The position numbers and the translations under genes were made by a program. Positions 5,423-13,574 of a DNA stretch of 18,554 bases are shown here, piece by piece (the stretch's first letter is position 1; every line of letters begins with the position of its first letter). The stretch lies in assembly GCA_030041195.1 (NCBI GenBank), contig JASHOI010000070.1, positions 1-18,554 on the forward strand. Reading direction: 5' to 3'. Under the pieces are notes generated by a model. It was not told the origin of the DNA, made no database searches, and saw nothing but the letters and a program-made list of their open reading frames with translations. Source of the DNA: Streptosporangiaceae bacterium (GTDB taxonomy: Bacteria > Actinomycetota > Actinomycetes > Streptosporangiales > Streptosporangiaceae).

Positions 5423-7015
5423 ATGAGCAATAGGAAAAGGGCTTTGGGCGGGAGCCGGCGGTATGTCTCCAGGCACCGCAAAGAAACGTCGTGGAAAATC
5501 GGCGACTTGGCGGCGGTGCCTGCCGGCCTGACTTCCAAGATGGCCGTCGCCGGTCTGGCCGGTGCGGCGCTGGCGATACCAGCCGCCTCGGCATTTGCCT
5601 CGCCTTCGTCTCTCCCGGTGAATTCAGCGGCAACGTTGATGACCTTCAGCCACGCCGCTAATGGGGAGCCAGCCCTGGCCAGCGACAGCACGCCGCGCGA
5701 AGACCCGGCCGCGTCGGGCTCCGACCCAGCTGACTTCGCATCACAGGCCCCGGCACTGCTGCTCAAGCCCGGTGGAGCTTTCCTGACGCTGCCCCGCTCC
5801 GCAACCAGCGTCTACACGGTGCCGGCTGGAAGCCTGCTCGTCGCGCCCGATGGCACCCTGATGAACCTGCAAGTCGGCACCTACTCCACCGGTTACGGCT
5901 CGATAATCGTGACCCCGGCCCAAAGCACCGGCAGCACATCAGACCAACCGGGCTCGGCCGAGACGCCCGCGCAGGAGCTGCCAACTCTCGGGCGCGGTCA
6001 CTCGGAGGACGACACGGTCATGCTGCCGCTACCGGCGCATGCCGTAGATCAAGGTCGTGGACCGGCTGGCGTCCCCGATCCCGTTCGCCCGCCGACTCCC
6101 CCCGATCCTGGCATTGACTCGACGGCCACAGTGGTCCTAACCGCATTCACGTCGGCTGACACAGCGTCGGTCGTGCCGTCGACCGACGCTGCGCAACAGG
6201 TGGCGAGCGGAGTTTCCGCCCGGACAGCGAATTCGAGCACCGCGCTGTCGGCCACAAACCCGGACGGGTCGGTGAGCTCGCTGAACCCGGACGGGTCGGT
6301 GCCCGCGACGAACTCGGATGTGACGGTAATGCCGGCGAGGCAGAACCCGGACGGGTCGATGACGGTGGTGACGCCGAATCCGGACGGTTCGGTCACGGAG
6401 GTGACCTCGAACCCGGATGGGTCCATCAAGTCGGTGGGTGAGATGGCTCCGGACGGGTCGGTGACGCAGGTGACACAGAATCCTGATGGGACGCAGACCC
6501 TTACCAACCCGGATGGGTCGCAATCGGTGATCGGCGCGGATGGATCGGTGACGCAGACCGTGCCGATTACGGGCGCTCCGGCGCAGCCGGGTTCGGATGC
6601 GGGTTCGTCGGCTCCGGGTGGTCCGACAGGGCTGGGGTCGGGTTCGACGGCTCCGGGCGGCGCGGGTTCCACTGGCGTGGTGCTGGTCAGCAGCGATCCG
6701 ACGGCCTCGAGCGGCGGTAACCAGATCTCCGGCAACGGTGCTTCGGCCAGCAGTCCCCCCGACCCAGCGGTCAGCATCGGCCCCCAGCAGGAGCCCGGTA
6801 TCTCCGGCCCTCCGGTCGTCTTCGGCGGCACCGGTACTGCCACCTCCAGCAGTCCCGCCGACCCCTCCATCAGCATCGGCCCGGAGCAAGAGCCGGGCAC
6901 GTTCGGCCCGATTCCCGCGAGCCCGGTGGCCGTCCCGCCACCCACCATCAACATCGACCCCGGCGACTTCGGTCCCGGCAGTCCCGGCGGCGGATTCGGC
7001 GGCGGCAGCTTCTGA
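5423..7015 (+). CDS. Secreted, cysteine-free NPDGS-repeat protein of unknown function
   Basis: I do not recognise a named family. The 530-residue protein has a long basic N-region (RK-rich, residues 4-25), a hydrophobic stretch at 40-58 and an A-x-A cleavage site after A59 (ASAFA|SP), consistent with a Sec-type signal peptide. Mature regions: an ordered-looking beta-rich segment at about 110-165 (PGGAFLTLPRS ... APDGTLMNLQVGTYSTGYGS); a Pro/Ser/Thr linker; NPDGS repeats at 279-375; a Gly/Ser-rich stretch; two 17-residue SSPxDP..SIGPxQEPG repeats (443-459, 476-492); and a Gly-rich tail ending GGGFGGGSF. No cysteine is present, and there is no LPXTG sortase signal or C-terminal membrane anchor. 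The start is set by GAGGGG 8 nt before ATG 5423. The first part of the gene is less GC-rich than its neighbours. The sulfotransferase gene follows 50 nt downstream on the same strand, so co-transcription is likely. Confidence 0.8.
   Translation: MSNRKRALGGSRRYVSRHRKETSWKIGDLAAVPAGLTSKMAVAGLAGAALAIPAASAFASPSSLPVNSAATLMTFSHAANGEPALASDSTPREDPAASGSDPADFASQAPALLLKPGGAFLTLPRSATSVYTVPAGSLLVAPDGTLMNLQVGTYSTGYGSIIVTPAQSTGSTSDQPGSAETPAQELPTLGRGHSEDDTVMLPLPAHAVDQGRGPAGVPDPVRPPTPPDPGIDSTATVVLTAFTSADTASVVPSTDAAQQVASGVSARTANSSTALSATNPDGSVSSLNPDGSVPATNSDVTVMPARQNPDGSMTVVTPNPDGSVTEVTSNPDGSIKSVGEMAPDGSVTQVTQNPDGTQTLTNPDGSQSVIGADGSVTQTVPITGAPAQPGSDAGSSAPGGPTGLGSGSTAPGGAGSTGVVLVSSDPTASSGGNQISGNGASASSPPDPAVSIGPQQEPGISGPPVVFGGTGTATSSSPADPSISIGPEQEPGTFGPIPASPVAVPPPTINIDPGDFGPGSPGGGFGGGSF
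6257..6550 (+). repeat. NPDGS-coding repeat array
   Basis: Residues 279-376 of the secreted protein carry NPDGS-type units starting at 279, 288, 308, 319, 330, 342 (APDGS), 353 (NPDGT), 362 and 371 (GADGS), plus a degenerate unit at 297 (NSD). Spacing is 9-12 residues, mostly 9 or 11, with variable Ser/Thr/Val/Gln linkers. The DNA is only loosely repetitive (AACCCGGACGGGTC variants), which suggests an old, diverged amplification. The DG turns and the regular period would suit a repetitive beta or calcium-binding structure, but that is speculative. Confidence 0.85.
6749..6898 (+). repeat. Two 17-residue SIGPxQEPG repeats
   Basis: Residues 443-459 and 476-492 of the secreted protein are 13/17 identical (SSPxDPxxSIGPxQEPG) with a 33-residue (99-bp) period. 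They form a second repeat type distinct from the NPDGS array. Confidence 0.85.
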
Positions 7016-7050
7016 AAGCCAGCTCGGACGGCGGCAGTTGCGGAACGCAA

Positions 7051-7057
7051 AGAAGGA
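7051..7057 (+). promoter_or_regulatory. Ribosome binding site deciding the sulfotransferase start
   Basis: AGAAGGA lies 8 nt before ATG 7066. The upstream in-frame ATG 7057 overlaps this site and has no site of its own, so 7066 is preferred. Confidence 0.7.
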
Positions 7058-7065
7058 TGACAGCG

Positions 7066-8571
7066 ATGACCGAGTTGACAGTAAGGGCGGCCGCGGCGGA
7101 ACGGCTGCTGAGAAGCGTGCCGACCGGCCCAGCAGCGACCACGTCCACGATCGTGCCGCGCGAAGCGGCTGCGGCCGCCGAGAGAGGCCGCAGCCCGGCC
7201 TGGGCCAAACCGGTCTTCGTGCTCTGCGGCGGCCGGTCAGGTTCCACGCTGCTGCGATTTCTGCTCGACGCCCATCCCGACCTGGCCTGCCCTCCGGAGA
7301 CCAACTTGTCGTTCGCGTGTGCGCAGCTTGCGAACGCGTGGTCGCTGCTGGCGGGCGAGCCAGTGGCGCCCAACAGCCCGGCCGGGGCTCCGCTGATCCC
7401 CGAGCAGGCGGTCGACGGGATCAGGCAGAGCCTGGAATTGATGATCGGGCCGTACCTGGCGCGCCGCGGCAAGAACCGGTACTGCGACAAGAGCCTGGAC
7501 GCGGCGAACCACGCCGACCTGCTGATGCGGCTGTTCCCTGGCGTGAGGTTCATCTGCCTGTACCGGCACCCGATGGACGTGATCGCGTCGGGGATGGAGG
7601 CGTGTCCCTGGGGGCTGCGGGGCTACGGGTTCGAACGGTACGCCGCAGCGTTCCCGGGAAATGCCGTGATGGCCCTGGCACAGTTCTGGGCCGACCACGC
7701 CGCCGCCAACCTGCGCGTGGAGGAACAGGCCCCGGAGCGCTGCCACCGGGTCCGCTACGAGGACCTGGTCGCGGACCCCGAGGCGGTCGCGGAGCGGATG
7801 TTCGCGTTCCTCGGCGTGGCGGCGGCGCCCGGGATCTCCGGCCGGTGCTTCACGCCGGAGCGGGAGCGGGGTGGGGGCGCCGACTACAAGATCTGGCACA
7901 CCTCGCAGATCACCACCGACTCGGTGCGGCGTGGCTGGTCCATCCCGGCGCACATGATCGAGCCAGCGATGGCCGCCAGGATGAATGGACTCGCCGACCG
8001 GCTCGCCTACATCAGGGTAGACGGGGCGTGGGGCGTCGCCGACATACCGCCCGACTTCCGGGTGCTCGCTCCCGGCGAGGCGTCCGGCACCCCGACGGCC
8101 AGCGCCGGCGCTACCCAGCAGATGCCGCGCGCATTCATCAAGCTCGGCGAGCTTCTCCAGGCCGGGCTGTTCCGGATCAGTGACCGCTTCATCCACCGGT
8201 GGGAGCAGTGCGCGGAAGAAGCCTTCCTCGTCATCGCCACCTCCCCCGACAACAGCAGCGCGGCGCGCTGGCGGGTCGATCTGGCGACGCGGACGGTCAA
8301 CCTGGCGAGCGGCCAGTCCGGCATCGGCCGCCAGGACGACGTGCCCTGGCAGATCGTCGGGCGCAGCGACGTGTGGGAACGGGTGATCCGCGGCACGACG
8401 AACCTCAACGTCGCCCTGCGCTGCCGGGATCTGCGTTACAGCAGCACCGGCGAGGCCGCGTCCCTCGGCGCCACGCGCATGAGCATGTTCGCCGATTTGC
8501 TCGGCGTCACCTCATGGCGGATGACTGGCCTGAACGGGCCGTCCCCCGGCTTGGGTGGCGCCGCACGGTGA
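7066..8571 (+). CDS. Sulfotransferase with C-terminal SCP2-like domain
   Basis: 501 residues, cytoplasmic, no signal peptide. Residues about 48-320 form a PAPS-dependent sulfotransferase: 5'-phosphosulfate loop FVLCGGRSGSTLLRFLLDAHP (51-71), 3'-phosphate segment LYRHPMDVIASGME (165-178, with R167 and S175), and the late YEDLVADPEAVAERMFAFLG (231-250). The expected reaction is transfer of sulfate from PAPS to a hydroxyl or amine. Residues about 352-484 look like an SCP2 sterol-carrier-like domain, as in alkylsulfatase C-termini: strands around VDLATRTVNLASG, then VPWQIVGRSDVWERVIRG, then MSMFADLLG. This would give a hydrophobic-ligand pocket. I infer a lipid-like acceptor, but a peptide acceptor cannot be excluded. 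It lies between the secreted repeat protein (50 nt upstream) and the flavin amine oxidase (61 nt downstream). Confidence 0.88.
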   Translation: MTELTVRAAAAERLLRSVPTGPAATTSTIVPREAAAAAERGRSPAWAKPVFVLCGGRSGSTLLRFLLDAHPDLACPPETNLSFACAQLANAWSLLAGEPVAPNSPAGAPLIPEQAVDGIRQSLELMIGPYLARRGKNRYCDKSLDAANHADLLMRLFPGVRFICLYRHPMDVIASGMEACPWGLRGYGFERYAAAFPGNAVMALAQFWADHAAANLRVEEQAPERCHRVRYEDLVADPEAVAERMFAFLGVAAAPGISGRCFTPERERGGGADYKIWHTSQITTDSVRRGWSIPAHMIEPAMAARMNGLADRLAYIRVDGAWGVADIPPDFRVLAPGEASGTPTASAGATQQMPRAFIKLGELLQAGLFRISDRFIHRWEQCAEEAFLVIATSPDNSSAARWRVDLATRTVNLASGQSGIGRQDDVPWQIVGRSDVWERVIRGTTNLNVALRCRDLRYSSTGEAASLGATRMSMFADLLGVTSWRMTGLNGPSPGLGGAAR

Positions 8572-8621
8572 TATCGCCGCCGCCTGTCTACGATCGCCTC
8601 GTAATGCGGATCACAGAAGGC

Positions 8622-8626
8622 GGAGG
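8622..8626 (+). promoter_or_regulatory. Ribosome binding site deciding the GTG start of the amine oxidase
   Basis: GGAGG lies 6 nt before GTG 8633, directly ahead of the conserved Rossmann strand. A longer in-frame ATG start at 8555 would overlap the sulfotransferase gene and add an Arg-rich stretch foreign to the family. Confidence 0.8.
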
Positions 8627-8632
8627 CCTGGC

Positions 8633-9862
8633 GTGCGGGTCGTGGTGATCGGGGCTGGTTTTGCCGGGCTGATGGCGGCGTGGCGGCTGAGCCAGGGCGG
8701 CTGCGAGGTCGTGGTGCTGGAGGCGCGCGACCGGGTCGGCGGCCGCGTGTGGTCGCAGGAACTGATCCCCGGCGATCCGCGGACCGTGATCGAGCGTGGC
8801 GCCGAGTTCGTCCTGGACGGCTATGACCTGCTGCGCGGTGTGCTCGGCGAGGTCGGCCTGGAACTCGCGGCCACCGGGATGTCCTACTACGAGCGGGAGC
8901 CCCGCGGCGCCGCGCCGGTCTCGGCGGCCGAGGTGGCCGACTGCGCAGCCTGGGCGGCCGCCGCGGCGGCGGCCGCCCCGCCGGGCACCTCCCTCGCCGC
9001 GGTGGCCGGGGGCTGGGCGGGATCGCCCGCCGCGCTGGCCGCGTACCTGTCACGCATCGAAACCACCGACGGGGTGGGTGCCGGCTTGCTTGCCGCCGCG
9101 GCGGCCGGGGATGCCACCGCCGGCTTCACCAGGCGGCCGAGTTGGCGAGTGGCCGGCGGCAACCAGCGCGTGGCCGGGGAACTGGCCGGGCGACTCGGGT
9201 CGGCGGTGTGGCTCGGCAGCCCGGTCAGCGCCGTCGAGCACGACGACGGGGGCGTCCGCGTGAGCACGGCGAGCGGCGCCGTCGCCGGTGACGCCGCGAT
9301 TGTCGCGGTTCCCATGGCCGTGCTGCGCGGCCTGCCGATCACGCCGCCTGTTCCCGGCCGCCAGCGGGCCGCATGGGAGCGCAGCGGGCTGGCGCACAAC
9401 GCCAAGCTGCACATGCCGCTCGGCCGGCCCGCCGCGGCCACGGCCGTGCAGAGCGTGCCGGACCGTTTCTGGGCCTGGGCCGCAACCGACGCGACCGGGC
9501 AGGTCCAGCCGGTCCTGCACGCCTTCGCGGGCACCGAACACGGCCTGGCCGCGCTGGCCGTCGCGGACGGGCCAGCCGCCTGGGCGGCCCGGGCCGCGGC
9601 GCTGCTACCGGAGCTGGATACCGATCCGGCGGGAGCGGTGCTCACCACCTGGAACGACGATCCCTGGGCGGGTGAGTCGTACTCGGCGGATATCGTCACG
9701 GCGGCTCCCGGCGACCGGGACATCCTGGCGGCTCCGGTCGGCCGGGTGCATTTCGCCGGCGAGCACACCGCCGGTGACCTGGCGGGCCTGATGGAGGGCG
9801 CCCTGCGGTCCGGCGAGCGGGCGGCTCGCGAGATCCTCGCCGGGCAGCCCCGGGACCGGTGA
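8633..9862 (+). CDS. FAD-dependent amine oxidase (flavin monoamine oxidase family)
   Basis: 409 residues. The N-terminal FAD-binding Rossmann motif is VVVIGAGFAGLMAAWRL (G7, G9, G12) with E30 to contact the ribose, followed by the ARDRVGGRVWS motif (31-41) typical of the MAO/polyamine oxidase/phytoene desaturase superfamily. The C-terminal flavin motif is VHFAGEHTAGDLAGLMEGALRSG (around 372-394). The middle segment HNAKLHM carries a lysine at the position often conserved near N5 of FAD. No signal peptide. The expected reaction is oxidation of a primary or secondary amine to an imine with O2 as acceptor, but a desaturase-like role is also possible in this superfamily. Ala/Gly-rich insertions around 105-125 are not informative about substrate. 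It ends 13 bp from the convergent dioxygenase gene. Confidence 0.9.
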   Translation: MRVVVIGAGFAGLMAAWRLSQGGCEVVVLEARDRVGGRVWSQELIPGDPRTVIERGAEFVLDGYDLLRGVLGEVGLELAATGMSYYEREPRGAAPVSAAEVADCAAWAAAAAAAAPPGTSLAAVAGGWAGSPAALAAYLSRIETTDGVGAGLLAAAAAGDATAGFTRRPSWRVAGGNQRVAGELAGRLGSAVWLGSPVSAVEHDDGGVRVSTASGAVAGDAAIVAVPMAVLRGLPITPPVPGRQRAAWERSGLAHNAKLHMPLGRPAAATAVQSVPDRFWAWAATDATGQVQPVLHAFAGTEHGLAALAVADGPAAWAARAAALLPELDTDPAGAVLTTWNDDPWAGESYSADIVTAAPGDRDILAAPVGRVHFAGEHTAGDLAGLMEGALRSGERAAREILAGQPRDR

Positions 9863-9875
9863 CCGGGCTCGGCGG

Positions 9876-10742
9876 CTAGGCCACCTGGAACGACCGCTTG
9901 GCCAGGCCCAGCCAGTAGCCGGTGATGGTGGTCACCGGCGCCGGGAGCTCTCCGGCCGCGCCGAGCGTCACGAACAGCGGCGCGAAGTGCTCGGTCGTCG
10001 GGTGCGCGTACCGGGCGGCGGGCGCGGTGGCGAAGTTCGCGAGCGTGTCGACGTCGCCGGCGTCCAGCGCCTCGGCGGCCCAGTGATCGAACTCGGCCGA
10101 CCAGCCCGGCGGCGGCGCGTCGAAGCGGAAGTCCTGCAGGAACGGCAGCCCGTGGGTGAGGAAGCCGCTGCCGACGATCAGCACGCCGTCCTCGCGCAGT
10201 GGGCGCAGCGCCGCGCCGATCCGCAGCAGCCGCTCCGGATCCAGGCTCGGCATGGAGATCTGCAGCACCGGGATGTCGGCATCGGGGTACATCACGGTCA
10301 GCGGCACGTAGGCGCCGTGGTCCAGGCCGCGGCCGGGCAGCTCGGTGACCGGCTCCTGGCCCGCCAGCAGCTCGCGGACCTGGGCGGCGAGGCCGGGCGC
10401 GCCGGGAGCCGGGTACCTGGCCCGGTAGTAGCGTTCGGCGAACCCGCCGAAGTCATAGACGAGCGGGACACCGTCGTCCGTCGCGCCGATCGTCAGCGGC
10501 GCGGATTCCCAGTGCGCCGACACGATCAGGATGGCCCGGGGCCGCGGCAGGGCGCGGGCCCACGCCGCGAGCTGCACCACCCACAGCGGGTCGTCGACCA
10601 GCGGCGGGGCGCCGTGGCCGAGGTAGATCGCGGGCATCCGGCCCGGCTGCACCGCCGTCGTGGCGAGCGCGGTCACCTGCTCGGCCGCGCCGGGGCTCAC
10701 CGGCTCGTGCTCGGGTTCCCGCGCTCGAAGCTCCTCGTCCAT
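9876..10742 (-). CDS. LigB-type extradiol dioxygenase, 4,5-DOPA dioxygenase (DODA/YgiD) family
   Basis: 288-residue class III ring-cleavage dioxygenase-like protein. Conserved histidines are H43 in YLGHGAP, H77 in VSAHWES, H142 in LDHGAYVPL, H197 in GSGFLTH and H252 in TEHFAPLF. The H77-H197 distance (120) equals that between H57 and H177 in E. coli YgiD, whose metal sites are H22, H57, H177 and H234. The family cleaves catechols such as L-DOPA using Fe or Zn; the physiological substrate in actinomycetes is not known. The N-terminal 35 residues are an Ala/Glu-rich extension lacking in YgiD. ATG 10742 is set by a strong GGAGGAG site at 10745-10751. It is divergent from the metallophosphoesterase across 61 bp. 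Confidence 0.92.
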   Translation of the reverse strand: MDEELRAREPEHEPVSPGAAEQVTALATTAVQPGRMPAIYLGHGAPPLVDDPLWVVQLAAWARALPRPRAILIVSAHWESAPLTIGATDDGVPLVYDFGGFAERYYRARYPAPGAPGLAAQVRELLAGQEPVTELPGRGLDHGAYVPLTVMYPDADIPVLQISMPSLDPERLLRIGAALRPLREDGVLIVGSGFLTHGLPFLQDFRFDAPPPGWSAEFDHWAAEALDAGDVDTLANFATAPAARYAHPTTEHFAPLFVTLGAAGELPAPVTTITGYWLGLAKRSFQVA

Positions 10743-10803
10743 GTCTCCTCCAGTGCGCGGTGCCAAGCGGCCTGGTTCTCGCGGTCTGTGATACCCACGT
10801 TCT

Positions 10804-11337
10804 ATGGTGCCGACGTCCCGGATCCCGCCCGCGACCGGGCGTGCGCTGCGGGTGGTGGTGCTCTCCGACACGCACGCGCCGCGGCGGTGGAAGTCCTGCC
10901 CTCCTGCGGTGGCCGAGCATCTGCGCGTGGCCGACGTAATCCTGCACGCCGGGGACGTGTGCACCGCCGCGGTCCTCGACGAGCTGTCCGGGTACGCTCC
11001 GGTGCTCGCCGTGGCCGGCAACAACGACGGCCCCGACGTGGCGGCCTGGGGCGCCACGCCGGCGCTCGAGGCCGATCTCGGCGGCCTGCGGGTCGCGATG
11101 ATCCACGACAGCGGCCCGGCGGACGGCCGGCTGCACCGGATGCGGCGCCGGTTCCCCGGTGCTGACCTGGTCGTGTTCGGGCACTCGCACATTCCATTGG
11201 ATGCCGGGGACGGCGGGTTCCGGATCTTCAACCCCGGATCGCCCACCGACCGCCGCCGTCAGCCGCACGGCACCGTGGGCGTGCTGCGCATCGCGGCCGG
11301 ACGGCTGGCGGCCGCGGACATCATCGCGGTCACCTGA
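10804..11337 (+). CDS. Metallophosphoesterase, YfcE/MJ0936-type
   Basis: 177-residue single-domain calcineurin-like phosphoesterase. The dinuclear metal-site motifs are in order: SDTH (D22, H24), HAGD (D51), GNND (N74), MIHD (H101) and GHSH (H127, H129). Members of this small family hydrolyse phosphodiesters in vitro; the natural substrate is not predictable. An ATG at 10804 gives a short Pro-rich lead before the first strand. No Shine-Dalgarno sequence is visible. The 61-bp gap to the dioxygenase must hold both promoters; a degenerate -10 (TACCCA, 10792-10797) 6 nt before the ATG would again make the message leaderless, but it is a poor match. Ends convergently with glgB, 20 bp apart. Confidence 0.93.
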   Translation: MVPTSRIPPATGRALRVVVLSDTHAPRRWKSCPPAVAEHLRVADVILHAGDVCTAAVLDELSGYAPVLAVAGNNDGPDVAAWGATPALEADLGGLRVAMIHDSGPADGRLHRMRRRFPGADLVVFGHSHIPLDAGDGGFRIFNPGSPTDRRRQPHGTVGVLRIAAGRLAAADIIAVT

Positions 11338-11357
11338 GCACGAGACCGTGACCCGGG

Positions 11358-13574
11358 TCAGCCGTCGGGCGCCAGCCAGAGGACCCCGAGCGGCGGCAGG
11401 CTGAGCGACGCCGAGGCGGGCTGGCCGTGCCATGGCTCGTTCACGGCCTCGACGGCCCCGAGGTTGCCCACGCCGCTGCCCCCGTAGTCGGCGGCGTCGG
11501 TGTTGATGATCTCGCGCCACTGCCCGGCGGCGGGCAGGCCGACCCGGTAGTCGAGGTGCGGGCCGCCGGAGAAGTTCACCACGCAGGCGACGGTCCTCGC
11601 CCCGGGCCCGGTTTCGTCCGTTCCCGCGAACCGCAGGAACGCCAGCACGTTCCCGTCCGCGTCGCTCGCGTCGATCCAGTTGAACCCCAGCGGGCTGAAG
11701 TCCTGCCTCCACAGCGCCGGGCTGCCGTCGTAGACCTGGTTCAGGTCCCTGACCAGCCGCTGCACGCCGCTATGGAATCCGCCGCCGTCGCTCAGCGCCT
11801 GCCAGTCGAGCCCAGCCTGCTCGGACCACTCGGCGTCCTGGCCGAACTCCGAACCCATGAACAGCAGCTGCTTGCCCGGATGGGCCCACTGATAGGCCAG
11901 CAGCGCCCGCAGGCCGGCGAACTGCTTCCACCGGTCACCGGGCATCTTGTGCAGCAGCGACCCCTTGCCGTGCACCACCTCGTCGTGCGACAGCGGCAGC
12001 ACGAAGTTCTCGCTGAACGCGTACACCATCGAGAACGTGATCTCGTTCTGGTGGTAATGCCGGAAGATCGGGTCCGTGGCCAGGTAGGACAGGGTGTCGT
12101 GCATCCAGCCCAGGTTCCATTTGAGGCCGAACCCGAGCCCGCCCGTGTGCACCGGCTTGGTCACCCCAGGCCAGGCCGTGGACTCCTCGGCGATCATCAT
12201 GATGCCGGGCACCCGCTTGTAGCAGGTGGCGTTCACCTCGCGCAGGAACGAGACCGCGTCCAGGTTCTCCCGGCCGCCGAGTGCGTTCGGTGACCATTCG
12301 CCTGCGGCGCGCGAGTAGTCGAGGTAGAGCATGGACGCGACGGCGTCGACGCGCAGCCCGTCGGCGTGGAACTCCTCCAGCCAGTAGATCGCGTTGGCCA
12401 CCAGGAAGTTGCGGACCTCGGGCCTGCCGTAGTCGAAGATGAGCGTGCCCCAGTCCGGGTGCAGGCCACGGTGCGGGTCCGCGTTCTCGTAGAGCGGCGT
12501 GCCGTCGAACCGGGCGAGCGCCCAGTCGTCACTGGGGAAGTGCGCTGGCACCCAGTCGAGGATCACGCCGATGCCGGCCTGGTGCAGCCGGTCCACCAGG
12601 TAGCGGAAGTCGTCCGGCGTGCCGAACCGGGCCGAGGGCGCGTAGTAGGAGGTCACCTGGTAGCCCCAGGATCCGCCGAACGGGTGCTCGGCGACCGGCA
12701 GGAACTCGACGTGCGTGAACCCGAGCCCGGTGACGTAGTCGGTGAGCTGCTCGGCGAGCTCGGTGTAGGAGAGCCCGGGCCGCCACGAGCCGATGTGCAC
12801 CTCGTACACGCTCATCCGCTGGCCCAGCGGGTCGCGACCGGCTCGCTCGGCCATCCAGGCCTGATCGTCCCACTCGTAGCGGGAGTCGTAGACCACCGAA
12901 GCGGTGGCCGGCGGCCGCTCGGCGAGCGCGGCCAGCGGGTCGGCCTTGCTGTGCCAGCTGCCGTCCGGGCCGCAGATGTCGTACTTGTACTTCGTGCCCG
13001 GGCCCACCCCGGGCACGAAGAGCTCCCAGACCCCCGACCCGCCCAGCGAGCGCATCGGGTGCGCGCGCCCGTCCCAGTGGTTGAAGTCGCCGATCACCCG
13101 CACGCCGCGCGCGTTCGGCGCCCAGACGGCGAACGCGGTGCCGCCGGCCTTATCGCTGGCGTGGGCGCCGAGCACTTCCCACAGCTGCTCGTGCCGGCCC
13201 TCGGCGATCAGGTGCAAGTCGATCTCGCCGAGCGTCGGCAGATGGCGGTACGGGTCGTCGGTGACGGTCTCGGGCAGGGTCTTGGTCCCGTCGGTCCCCG
13301 GTGCCGGATAAGCAACGGCCAGCCGGTAGTCGGGCACGCCGCTGACCGGGAGCGTGGTCGCGAACACCCCCTGGTGCAGGTGCTCCATCGGGAACCTGCG
13401 GCCGTCCGGGAGCACCGCGGTGACCGAGGCGGCCAGGGGACGCAGCGCGGCTACGACCGTCCCGCCCGGGCCCTCATGCGCGCCGAGGACCGAGTGCGGG
13501 TCGTGATGTGTCCCCGCCACGATCCGGTCGATCTCGGCATGGCTGATCTTCGTGGCCGGACTGGTCTTTTCCAT
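11358..13574 (-). CDS. glgB: 1,4-alpha-glucan branching enzyme GlgB
   Basis: 738-residue GH13 branching enzyme that cuts alpha-1,4 glucan chains and re-joins them as alpha-1,6 branches, the last step of the GlgE pathway. Domain order: N-terminal domain (about 13-115), CBM48-type domain (about 120-230), catalytic barrel (about 255-620) and C-terminal beta domain. The catalytic triad is nucleophile D410 (GLRVDAVAS), acid E463 (IAEEST) and D531 (LSHDEVVHG). Spacings 53 and 68 are identical to D405, E458 and D526 of E. coli GlgB. The start ATG 13574 has no visible ribosome site and lies 124 nt inside the end of the mak reading frame. The conserved sequence ([18 protein letters not shown]) begins only 16 residues after it, so a much later start is unlikely. 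Last gene of the glgE-treS-mak-glgB operon. Confidence 0.97.
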   Translation of the reverse strand: MEKTSPATKISHAEIDRIVAGTHHDPHSVLGAHEGPGGTVVAALRPLAASVTAVLPDGRRFPMEHLHQGVFATTLPVSGVPDYRLAVAYPAPGTDGTKTLPETVTDDPYRHLPTLGEIDLHLIAEGRHEQLWEVLGAHASDKAGGTAFAVWAPNARGVRVIGDFNHWDGRAHPMRSLGGSGVWELFVPGVGPGTKYKYDICGPDGSWHSKADPLAALAERPPATASVVYDSRYEWDDQAWMAERAGRDPLGQRMSVYEVHIGSWRPGLSYTELAEQLTDYVTGLGFTHVEFLPVAEHPFGGSWGYQVTSYYAPSARFGTPDDFRYLVDRLHQAGIGVILDWVPAHFPSDDWALARFDGTPLYENADPHRGLHPDWGTLIFDYGRPEVRNFLVANAIYWLEEFHADGLRVDAVASMLYLDYSRAAGEWSPNALGGRENLDAVSFLREVNATCYKRVPGIMMIAEESTAWPGVTKPVHTGGLGFGLKWNLGWMHDTLSYLATDPIFRHYHQNEITFSMVYAFSENFVLPLSHDEVVHGKGSLLHKMPGDRWKQFAGLRALLAYQWAHPGKQLLFMGSEFGQDAEWSEQAGLDWQALSDGGGFHSGVQRLVRDLNQVYDGSPALWRQDFSPLGFNWIDASDADGNVLAFLRFAGTDETGPGARTVACVVNFSGGPHLDYRVGLPAAGQWREIINTDAADYGGSGVGNLGAVEAVNEPWHGQPASASLSLPPLGVLWLAPDG

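Noticed and set aside
6257..6550. CRISPR-like repeat array
   Set aside because: Repeats are in-frame coding units of variable length and sequence with no spacers of constant size and no cas genes.
6049..7050. Minus-strand frame encoding DPSGF-type repeats opposite the NPDGS array
   Set aside because: It is the reverse-complement reading of the repeat DNA. The plus-strand frame has a signal peptide and a strong ribosome site; the antisense frame has neither.
6597..8183. 528-residue plus-strand frame overlapping the repeat protein and sulfotransferase
   Set aside because: Out-of-frame, Arg-rich, no recognisable motif; the sulfotransferase frame carries clear PAPS motifs.
9876..11246. 456-residue version of the dioxygenase starting near 11246
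   Set aside because: It would overlap the whole metallophosphoesterase gene; a GGAGGAG site directly before ATG 10742 marks the start.
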